Below, piece after piece: positions 22,801 to 32,165 of a stretch of 60,000 nt of DNA. Position 1 is the stretch's first letter. Every line of letters starts with the position of its first letter. The position numbers were made by a program, and so were the translations under genes. Origin of the DNA: Polytrichum commune (Eukaryota > Streptophyta > Polytrichopsida > Polytrichales > Polytrichaceae); assembly GCA_950295325.1 (NCBI GenBank), contig OX485807.1, forward strand, positions 36,116,440 to 36,176,439, in the 5' to 3' direction. The notes under the pieces are model-generated. The model saw only the letters and a list, made by a program, of their open reading frames with translations, ran no database searches and was not told where the DNA came from.

Positions 22801-23613
22801 AACTAAAAAGGGACATTGGTAGTTAGTATCCCCTTAACAACGTCCACATACGTTCGTCATTGCCACTCTTGCATGCGAGATAATAGAGCAAGGTTCTAGG
22901 GTTTAGGGTTTAGGGGAGACAAATAAATATTTCTATTCATCATGACAATGGCCTCAAGCCTTGGAAACTCTCTCATAATTGCAGCCTCCAAATGGCCCAA
23001 ACCCCACCTAAATAGGTTTACACTTGAAAGCATTGAATGGAGTTGTGTTTGGGTCTACATATTGGTTAAAATATACCTTGATGATACCTGAAAAAATTAA
23101 TGTGGCCGCCACCCTTCCTCCCAACGGCGTATGTCATATCCACACAAGACAAAAAAAAAAGATTAAATATCATAGACTAAGTCATATGACGGCTGGGGTA
23201 TGAGAGGGGCATTGATAGATGCGCATTTTCTACTATAAACAGAAAACGGGGAATTATGTCAGGAGGTTTGAAAAAACCGCTGCAGGAGAACAAGGCGGGA
23301 AAGGCATCCAATGAGGAAGTCGGAGAAACGGAGGTGGATAGTATAAAGGGACGCACCCCCCAAAACTCTGTCCTTTTTTGCTCTTCTCCCACTATTGAAT
23401 TCGTAGAGAGAACTCTTAGTCGGAGCTATACTTCAAGGTTCGTGCATGCTGCCGTTCATTACCACTTATCCACAGCATGCAAGTTCATGAGCACCTATCC
23501 ACAGCATGGAAGCCCACCGGGAACTTTGCAATGAGCTCAAAATCATATGGGATTTCGGATTATCCGCCGCATTATCCGCCGGATTTTGAGGGTTTTAGTG
23601 TGACTCTTATCAG
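19823..23613. other. gene-free stretch
   Basis: 19933-19956 is a perfect 24-bp palindrome (11-bp arms TCATATACAAT, centre GC). 20015-20125 holds a duplicated segment of about 66 bp (CTCTTGTAAGCTGCTCTTAC). 20400-20890 is GC-rich relative to its surroundings, with purine runs and a small inverted repeat CCGGTA/TACCGG near 20901; it may be the edge of the minus-strand mobile block, but no terminal repeats were identified. 20950-23200 is AT-rich with short telomere-like TTTAGGG runs near 22160-22185 and 22895-22915. No gene is supported. Confidence 0.55.
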
Positions 23614-24292
23614 GTTTGGGTCGGTCGACCCAAACCCCTCCGCTAGTGTGGGTGGGTTTCAGCCTGACCCTTAACCAGGTTTGGGTCGGTCGACCGAAAC
23701 CCATCCACTAGTGTGGGTGGGTTTAACCCTAAACCCTAAACCAGGTTTGGGTCGGTCGACCGAAACCCATCCACTAGTGTGGGTGGGTTTAACCCTAAAC
23801 CCTAAACCAGGTTTGGGTCGGTCGACCGAAACCCCTCCACTAGTGTGGGAGGGTTTCAGCTTGACCCTTACCAGGTTTGGGTCGGTCGACCGAAACCCCT
23901 CCACTAGTGTGGGAGGGTTTCAGCCTGACCCTTACCAGGTTTGGGTCGGTCGACCGAAACCCCTCCACTAGTGTGGGCGGGTCTCAGCCTGACCCTTACC
24001 AGGTTTGGGTCGGTCGACCGAAACCCCTCCACTAGTGTGGGAGGGTTTCAACCTGACCCTTACCAGGTTTGGGTCGGTCGACCCAAACCCCTCCACGAGT
24101 GTGGGTGGGTTCAGCCTGACCGTGATCAGGTTTGGGTCGGTCGACCCAAACCCCTCGACCAGTGTGGGCGGGCTTGACCAAAACCCCTCGACCCCTTGAC
24201 ATACAATATTTGGGTCGACCGACCCAAACCCCAACCCCATCTTGGCCGGCTGGAGGTTGACCATGAGAAGGTTTGGGTCGGTCGACCCAAAC
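23614..24292. repeat. ~64-bp tandem array of eleven GTTTGGGTCG palindromes
   Basis: Copies start at 23614, 23679, 23745, 23811, 23875, 23939, 24003, 24067, 24130, 24208 and 24271. Centres are GT (AC in the copy at 24208). Six copies share an altered right arm CGACCGAAAC. The spacer phrase CCTCCACTAGTGTGGG is itself a short imperfect palindrome. The array ends 190 bp before the start codon of the next gene. Confidence 0.97.
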
Positions 24293-24481
24293 CCCCTCCC
24301 AAAATGTTTTTTGGAACTTGCGCAAAGTATTGGGAGTTCACATTGTAGTTGTGTTGCAAATGTCTTTATCCTCGGTGTCCCCATTTATCATGATGTCTTG
24401 CATTTTTTGATATTTGATTCTTTTGAACCCTTACATGGTGTGCATGTTTGTTGAGGTTTCATGTGCATGTGTGTAGGCGAA

Positions 24482-27400
24482 ATGGAGGGAGCTGGTGGAA
24501 GAGGGGATGCCTTCTCTGAAGACATGGGCAACTCCCATTCTTCGTTTGGGGATGAGCTAGACATTGTCGGGGAGGATAGTTTTGATGACAGTGCAGATGA
24601 AGGTCATTTGGGGAGTCCTTCGCCATCTGCCCCTTCTTGCCCCACTGTGGAATGTGCTGGGCTTTCACGAGCTTCATGGGTGAATTTGGATGTGGTACTT
24701 GTTAATGACAGTGGAGTTGCTGTGGCGGAGGGTATTTGTCGTAACACACATCCACAAGATTGCATTGATGAAAACCCCCTTGGCACCGAGGACGTTGGAG
24801 TTGTTATATTGGAATCACTCGTACATTCCGAAGTGAATCCAACTCATAGGTTCTTGTTGCGAAGGTGGCCGTTGAGGAATGTGACAATTGATGGGGTTAA
24901 TTTGCATGAGCATGAGCGACGACACATCCAAATTCAACAGGAGCTCCAAGCAAACATTCGGCCACGTAAAGGCCTACGGAAGTACGATACATTGGCACGT
25001 CCTATTCTGTCTGCAAATGAGTGTAAACGTCAAAGGTTGCTCTGTGAGGAGTCTATTAGAGAAGTTGCCACAAAGGATTGTTGTGTACATCGTTGTTGCC
25101 AATTGTTCCCAAGGGATAAATTAAAGGCCATCCGCGAGGAAATGTGGCTTGGAGATTCCGTCTAAGATCCACCAAAAAGCTTGATGTCCATAGGGCGATA
25201 CATGTGAACGGAGCGGGTCGAAAGGTCATCACCCTTGAGAGCATAGACGTGTGTTGTACGGCATGGTACACCATTCACGGTGTATCAAAAGCGGAATTTT
25301 ATAGACAAGCCGCGTATGCCAAGGAAGGACGCCGGTCCCGTCACCATGGGAATACGGGCTTAAAGAAACCAAGGGAAGCAACGAGACAAGCAACAGCCAC
25401 TCTGGCAACCATCATTGTCCCCCTTGCCGATGCAATGCCGCACAAAACACGTACACTCTCAACCGGTGAAAAGGTTGTGGAGAAGGTTCTTCCTACAGAC
25501 ACGAAATGGAAAGACATATTGTTGGACGTAAACGCAGTTGGCGAGAAGGCTGGGTTGGACCCTATTTCGTTGTCGAAACTGAGTGCAATAAAAAAATCTC
25601 ACTTTAGCGAATACATCACAAAAAGATGAGGCGACAAATTTGCCCATTGTTCCAAATGCGAGAAGTTGAAACGCCTTCGAGATGCACACACGATGGGGAC
25701 AGAGTCCTATGCCGCACATCAAATGAACTATTTCAAGCATGTGAACATGCAAGAGGCACACCGTATTGATTACTACACAAATAGAGCTTTGTCCATCTCT
25801 AGGCCTTTGGAGGTCCTTACAATCATCCATGACAAAATGGACCATGCCAAAACAGCCTCACCATGTTTTGCAAATCGAATCAAAGCCACGGACGGCCTTT
25901 TTAAACTTCCTGTATCGGTTACAGGTGATTTCGATAACAATTGCATTGCATTACCTAAACACAAATTTGTGCTTTTAGGTTTGTACTTGGGGCCATAGAT
26001 GTACACCATGTGAATTTTTTGGTGTTATAGTTGAATATTAAACCATTGGGTTGGCTTTGCAGGGATGATTGCACATGGACACGGTGATGTCAAGTATGCT
26101 CATTATGCTCTTGATTTGTATCCGGCGGATTCAAACCACACAATAGGGTCATTTGCAAAGCTTTTACGTGATTTGGAGAAACCGCCGTCCTATTCATCAA
26201 GATTGTTATTTGAAAACTCGGGATCAACACCTCTATATGAAGCGGTCTTGGATGGAAGAGATGTATGCGTGCACTCCTTGCCGGAGCCACCAAGTGAAGA
26301 TGTGATAGCCAAGAATTTGCCCCCAACTCTACGTGTCCAATTGGACAATTGTGCGAAGGACAATAAAAGTAGATATGTTTTTGCATATTGGTCGTTGTTG
26401 GTTGCGAAAGGCATTTTCAAGGAGGTTTTTGTGTCCTTTCTATTGGTATGCCACATGCACGACGATATCGATGCATCTTTTGGGCGTTGGAGCATGAAGT
26501 TGCGCGAGGAGGATTTTCCAACAATCCCATTGTTGATGAAGTCGTACATGGATTTGGAGAACATTCCCGTCATCCCCCATATGATCGAGGAGGTTCCCGA
26601 CTTCAAGGCATTTATAGAACCGTATATTTGAAGCGGAGCTCACCGATTGATCGGACATACGAAGGCACAACAATTTCGGTTCTACGTGCGTGACGATGGT
26701 GTCCCCGCCATGCAATACAAGTTGTTGTGCACGTCACAAGACTGGAGCCCGCCGGAGGGTCTCCTTGTATGGCGTGTTGATGGGGAGGGAAGGACGATGT
26801 TGCCTGACGGAGAGCCTAAGCCTTGCAAACCAATACCCATGAAGAATTTGGAGGACATTTGTAAAGGCATATCAGGCTTCATACAATATTGGGAGAGTTT
26901 GAGGGTAGCGGATGTTGGTGGATCGTGTTGGCTTTGTTACGGAAGTTGGATACAATATTGGACACGTGTTCGTGGCGCTTTGGCAAACCTTCATCAAGAT
27001 ACACCCCTTACTTTAAGACATGGGTTTTGGCCACAAACACGTGTCAACGTACAAGTTTCGGAGGCTAGTCTTTTGGGAAATGGAGAGGTTCGAGAGGAGT
27101 TTGATGTGGACGACCATTACGTGGGACCTGAGTGTCGCGCACCTCTCCATGAGGAGTGGCCGAAACACCATGGGCACAAGGGGGACCCCGGAGTGACACC
27201 CGGGACTTGTGGCGCCGTTGGTGAGAGGGCCCAAGTGATCCTAGTGTGGGTGAGGGCCCCGGGCGTTGGGAACGCCTCCCACCCACGAAGATTAGGAGGC
27301 ACAAGGGTAAGGCCATGAGTTATGCGTAGCTCATGGCGTGGTGATTCTAGAGAGCTCAAGAACACCTCAATCGGAGGTGTGAGCTAGGAGTTATGGCCAT

Positions 27401-28500
27401 TTGAGTGGGGCGCTGCCCCGGGACAGCGCCCTGGTACAGCAGTGCCTGGGAGTGATTCCCGGGACTGCCAAGGTTCAAACAGGCATAACTTCCCCAAGAC
27501 TTGCCCGAATGGGGCAAGTGAGGAGTCCATCGGCATCTACGTGAAGCGTAGATGAAGATGAAGTGGTTGGTTGTTCTGATCGGACATCATACAAGGAAGT
27601 TATGATGGTCTGAAGCTGCTGGGGGGGTTCTAGGCCCAGCAGCTAAAGGGAAATGTCCACTTGGCCCCAACTCTTGGTAGAGAGACAAGAGGTTGGTTGA
27701 CGGTGGGGTAGGGGCCCCGCGTGAAGTCCTAGAGGCTTATATGGGTGAGGTGGTGTGGCCTCACCCACCCGAGGCCGAACGGCAAGGCCTCCATGGGCTT
27801 TGGCCTATTGTGAGGCCATAGTTGCCTAGTATGCTTCGGGTTGTTGTAGTGTTGCTCCGGCAACGCGATGATCAACATAGGATTGGGGAAATGGGTTACC
27901 GATTGAGGGATGAGTCCCGAAAGCAAAGTAGGAGGGTTGGTTCCCTCCTATGAACTATTGGTCCGGGGTAAGAGGAGCTATCCATTAGCATGGCGGAATG
28001 CGAAGGGTTAGCGCTCGTAACCTTTGCTAGAAACGAAAATTGGCAAGATTATTAAGGGACCTAGCAAGGGTTGCGACACTGCTAGTAGTCGTCCGCCACC
28101 ATCTTTCCGCATTGCAGTGGATTGTCATGAAGGTTATATGCTCATTTTGCGTCCTGGAGATGAGACATATGCAAAGCCAGTGTGGGTGGCAAAAGCTTTG
28201 TCCAAACCAAATTTTGTAACTTCCAGCCCTCATTTTCGACAAATACAAGTAGAGTACTACCGACCGACAGCACGGAATGAAGATGTTGTTCGGCATTATA
28301 CAGGCTGGGATACAAACCCTAACTTTCGGTGGAAGGTGGATTCTGAGCATGGTCCATCTTGGGTAGATACAGATTTCATATTCATGGCATGGAAACCACG
28401 GAAAAATCATAGTGGATCAGTGTCCATCCCTCAAAAGTACATAACTTTTGCAAAAGACAACCTTGCTCGGATCGCAGAAGAAGCAACCCACGTTGAATGA
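24482..28500 (+). pseudogene. DUF7869-type transposase-like gene, decayed copy 1
   Basis: This is a diverged copy of the gene at 32166-35419. It starts at an ATG (MEGAGGRGDAF) just after a TAG acceptor, as in copy 2. The N-terminal domain (ECAGLSRASW, GICRNTHPQDC, DVGVVILE) is open to about 25145, where the frame shifts. Sense resumes with QATATLATIIVPLADAMPHK and reaches a TGA at 25627-25629 (YITKR, stop, GDKFAHCSKCEK). The next exon ends PVSVTG and a GT-AG intron (about 25925-26062) leads to MIAHGHGD, VQLDNCAKDNK and VCHMHDDIDASFGRWS. Another in-frame TGA follows EPYI at 26629-26631. The C-terminal part is split by an insertion (27130-28055) and resumes at SFRIAVDCHEGYMLILRP to a stop at 28500. 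In the third motif GHTH is changed to CHMH. With a frameshift, two stops and an insertion it cannot make the full protein. Confidence 0.85.
27130..28055. mobile_element. unclassified 0.93-kb insertion with 7-bp target duplication
   Basis: The sequence interrupts copy 1 between DDHYVGP and its continuation. GGGACCT lies on both sides (27123-27129 and 28056-28062), as expected for a target-site duplication. The inserted DNA has no protein-coding capacity. It contains a near-perfect 24-bp palindrome near 27412-27436 (arms GGGCGCTGCCC, one mismatch), a hairpin around CTGCTGGG/CCCAGCAG near 27618-27645 and a TATA-like CTTATATG near 27739. No clear terminal inverted repeats exist. A non-autonomous retroelement or a solo LTR are possibilities. 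Confidence 0.6.
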
Positions 28501-30845
28501 GAAGTTGGTAGGATTGTGTTAGCATGATTATAGTGTAAACTGTAATTCGACGAATATATATTACTCATATGTGTGTTCCTCAAACTTGGGGCAAAGTTTG
28601 GGTAGAACTTGCGAATGCTATATTGTTTGGGGTTGGATGAATATCCATTTACTATATTTCAATACAGTTGTGAAGTTCATTTTTTTATTAAGTTTGGGAC
28701 TAAATTTTCCATTGAAGAAAAATGCATTTATTGCATGTACTTTGTATGTTGCAATGTCTATATTTTAATGACCATGCTAATAATAGAAATCATTTTATAT
28801 GTTTCTTGGGTGAAACTAGTTTGGAGTGCTCTACCCAAAGTGTTTTTGTTGATGAAGTTGGTGTTCAGTGCTCTACCATATGTGCTTATGTCCACACCCC
28901 ATAGATTTGGGATATTAGAACATATAATATATTTGAGATTGTTCGCAATATAGTTTCAGAACACGGAATGTTGTTTGATCCATATATTAATTTGAGACTA
29001 GAGAAAGTCTCAATTTAACGAATATAGTGTTTTGTCCTTATTTTAGATCATAGTACTCTCAAGTCTTTTTCCGAGTGGATCATAAAGTTGATATCAGCCG
29101 CTATCTCGTAGACGCCCTTGTGCTTTATTACTCCACGCAATTAGCCTTTTTGACAACATGTACCTCTAGTCCCATCGCGAGCTTTTTGGCTCCTCATACC
29201 TTAAAATAAAGCTCCTTTTTATTATCCATTCTTGGAGCCACATCAAACCACATATCACTGACATATACTAGGTGTTTGATTAAGATAAGAAACCAAAATT
29301 GGACATAGCTATCTTATAATAATACGATGACTCATTCTAAAACTCCACATACATCTTTGAATTCACAAATACATGCTCATTTTGAGAAAATTAGTGCGTG
29401 CTCTAAGGTGCTAGTAGTGTGATTAAAAATTTCGTATGCAAACACATTGCTTGTCAACGAATAGTGCCAATACTTTAAATGAATAATGATGTTATAAATA
29501 TTACTCACGATGACCAATGCTTCCTAGGTCTTTTGCTGCCACTAAATCCCTACCATAAAGAACTTTAGTATCACCTTCACTACACTAAATAAGATATTTA
29601 GTGTTTGATTATATTTGGGGTTTGCTACCACCACCCTACCTTGCTCAAAACTAATTTTCAATTGTTTAACCATTAGTGCTGGACATAAATGTACCGCTTT
29701 CTTCCCGACTACCACATCCCTTATTATATCCCAATTTTTCCCATATCTTTACTAACACTAATGGTTTTTGATATTGAGTGTATTCGTTCTCATTTAGTGT
29801 ATTAAACACTCAACATCCTATTTAGTGTACTTTCCCAACAACACTATTAGCCATCCCTCACCAATTTGGGTAATCAGTGTAGTGATTGTTTTCATAATTT
29901 TAACAAACAAAGAACTTAACATGGAAGCATCTACAAAATGGCAATTGACCCCATATTTTTGGAATTCACCACAAGTCACCCACTGGATCATGTTTGCTAC
30001 AGACAAGTGTGACATGATATTAAGTTACAACAATGTTTAGTTTCACACTCCAAGACGGTTTAGGGTTTGGGGTTAGCCTTTTTTTCCACTCTACCTTTTA
30101 ATGTCTTAAATTCATATATCAATGGCACATTGTTTTGAGTGCAATTATATAGTGGGCCCATGGATATTAATGATGGTTCATCTTGCCGTTTTTTTGGTTA
30201 AGGGTTTAGGGTAATTTTTTTGACATTTACTAAATATTGCATGCTGCCACCATGGCCCACTGGTCGGTGCGTGGTTCGGTGAGTGTAAAAGAACAAATAC
30301 CATAATGACACATGTTTATAGGAGATTGGACTACAGTGGGATTGAGAGTTCATCACACTAAACCACGATCAACAATCAATGAACACATTGGAGAGGATAT
30401 ATGTACACTAAATTCGAAATTTTCAGATCAGTGGCATTCAATGGAAGGTAGTGTAGAATGTACATTATATGTACTATCAACTAGAAAGCACATCTACTCG
30501 CCAAACAATCATTCTCTCTACACCTCAACTGCTGATTCTCCGTACAAGAGAGGATCCCGTCTATTTCAAAACCACCAATCTCCCATCTACTATATAAGGC
30601 CCATACCCACAACCGTCTCCGACTCTCACTCTTGAGGCATTTCCATACCTCTCATTGTCGACACTACACGCATTCAGAACCCAACACATGCTCTCTTTTA
30701 CAGGTGCCGGTCCAAGTAGTGTATGTTTTCTGTTGCTGTTGATCCTACGATCAGTTGTCCGTACAACTTCATCCACGTGGCAGCCGTACAGTTGTACGGC
30801 CCAACTGACATAGCCCTGTTTTCCTCTCATAAACACTGGCACCAA
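28501..30845. other. gene-free AT-rich stretch
   Basis: No gene is supported. 29580-29850 carries repeated TTTAGTGT/ACACTAAA phrases, suggestive of a decayed MITE. Short telomere-like TTTAGGG motifs occur near 30058 and 30205. Near 30590 a TATA-like CTATATAAGG is followed by a pyrimidine-rich stretch and CAG at 30700, resembling a promoter and leader, but no coding region follows directly. Confidence 0.5.
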
Positions 30846-31012
30846 GTTTCCTCTTGGCCGAGAGGAAAACTGTCACCCTTCACCTTCGCACTAAGTTTCC
30901 TCTCGGCCGAGAGGAAAACTCACACCCTTCACCCTGGCACCAAGTTTCCTCTCGGCCGAGAGGAAACCCGACACCCTGTACCCTGGCACCGAGTTTCTCG
31001 GCCGAGGCTAAA
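30846..31012. repeat. 49-bp tandem array of TTTCCTCTCG palindromes
   Basis: Copies start at 30846, 30895, 30944 and 30993 (last one shortened), an exact 49-bp period. The unit is a 22-bp palindrome (10-bp arms TTTCCTCTCG, centre GC) followed by ACACCCTTCACCCTGGCACC. The copies at 30895 and 30944 are perfect in the core. The array lies immediately left of the 25S rRNA fragment. Confidence 0.95.
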
Positions 31013-31063
31013 GTGGCTGGTACAAATCTCTTTGTTTAATCTCAATCCAACTCAACCGGTTCA

Positions 31064-31109
31064 TGAAGTGTAAATCGTTCGTCAGATTTGGGTATAGGGG
31101 CGAAAGACT

Positions 31110-31164
<55 letters not shown>

Positions 31165-31373
31165 GTAAAGCGAATGATTAGAGGCATCGGGGGTGTAACA
31201 CCCTCGACCTATTCTGAAACTTTAAATATGTAAGCCGCCAGGGTTGCTTGGTTGAACCCTGGCACAGAATGAGAGCTCCAATTGGGCCATTTTTGGTTAT
31301 CAGAACTGGCGACACGGGATGAACCGAAAGCCGAGTTACGGTGCCAAACTGCGCTCCAACCTAAATCCAAATG
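31064..31373 (+). rRNA. degenerate internal fragment of 25S rRNA
   Basis: The stretch reads like an internal part of plant 25S rRNA: AAATCGTTCGTC, then GGGTATAGGGGCGAAAGACT, ATCTAGTAGCTGGTTCCCTC, ATGATTAGAGGCATCGGGGG, CCCTCGACCTATTCT, GGGCCATTTTTGGT and ACGGTGCCAAACTGCG. Relative to normal 25S it lacks about 20 bases after GATAGCTGGAG, and the middle part (31200-31330) has many substitutions. It is therefore a pseudogene fragment of about 310 bp, not a functional rDNA unit; no 18S, 5.8S or flanking 25S is present. Confidence 0.9.
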
Positions 31374-31487
31374 AGAACTTTGAAGACTGAAGTGGAGAAT
31401 GGTTCCATGTGAACAGCAATTGGACATGGTCCGCTAGTCCGCTAGTCCCAGTCACGCGCCCGCGGGGTGTAAAGACTATGGAGTGAA

Positions 31488-31543
31488 GTTTCCTCTCGGC
31501 CGAGAGGAATCTCCACGCCAAGTTCCTCTCCGCCGAGAGGAAA
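31488..31543. repeat. two further TTTCCTCTCG palindromes right of the rRNA fragment
   Basis: 31488-31509 and 31522-31543 carry the same palindrome as 30846-31012, each with one or two changed bases. Together the two arrays bracket the 25S fragment. Confidence 0.9.
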
Positions 31544-32165
31544 TCATTTAATCCATTAATAGGTTTAGGTGTAGGTGTAGGTGTAGGTGTAGCTCATCCT
31601 TTAACATAATGAAGTGTTGTGAAGGGCGGCCACCGGTATTTACATCCTCGAACACATCTTCAATCTACAAGACGGATAAACGCATAATTGTCATAAACCT
31701 ATAATCGGTGCTCTGAATAGGTTCCAATGATACTAACCTCCGCGTATAGCATAGTGTCTAATATCCTTGTATTCAATTGGGCTCCTTTAATTGCTACTGT
31801 CAAGGTCGCAGTGTAATCAGTATTGATAAAGCCCCATTGAATTCCGAAAACAGGCACATAATTTCGTGGGGACCCCTCTATAAATGTTACCCACTTGAAC
31901 AACGAAAGTGTCATCATTATCTTTGTTCCATGATGAAGGCATACTGAAATATGATGTGTATTTGTTTGATCATGGTCAATAAAATATGATGTGTATTTGT
32001 TATTGTTGATCAATGTTCGCCTAAACTACTGAATGTCCACGCCCAGTGTTGTGCTTTAATATTTGGGTATGGGTTTCCATATTCGTGTATACTTCTCATG
32101 TAATAGAGCTTTATGTAGGCGGCACAATAATATGGTTAATGAAGTTATGTGTTGTTATCAGGGCA
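31544..32165. other. short gene-free spacer
   Basis: 31560-31600 contains a GGTGTA hexamer repeat adjoining TTTAGG, resembling a variant telomeric minisatellite. The rest has no supported gene. A minus-strand frame at 31699-32013 has no recognisable features. A CAG acceptor at about 32160-32162 precedes the next start codon, so part of this stretch may be a 5'-UTR intron. Confidence 0.5.

Noticed and set aside
27133-28078. Solo LTR with TGTCGC and GCGACA ends
   Set aside because: The inverted ends are only 6 bp and the flanks give no exact 5-bp duplication; the 7-bp GGGACCT pair at slightly different borders fits the comparison with copy 2 better. Kept as an alternative.
30590-30720. Promoter with TATA box and leader intron
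   Set aside because: No downstream coding region can be attached; noted only as a TATA-like stretch.
31699-32013. 104-residue minus-strand frame
   Set aside because: No recognisable motif, no homologous frame near copy 1 and no splice or promoter support.
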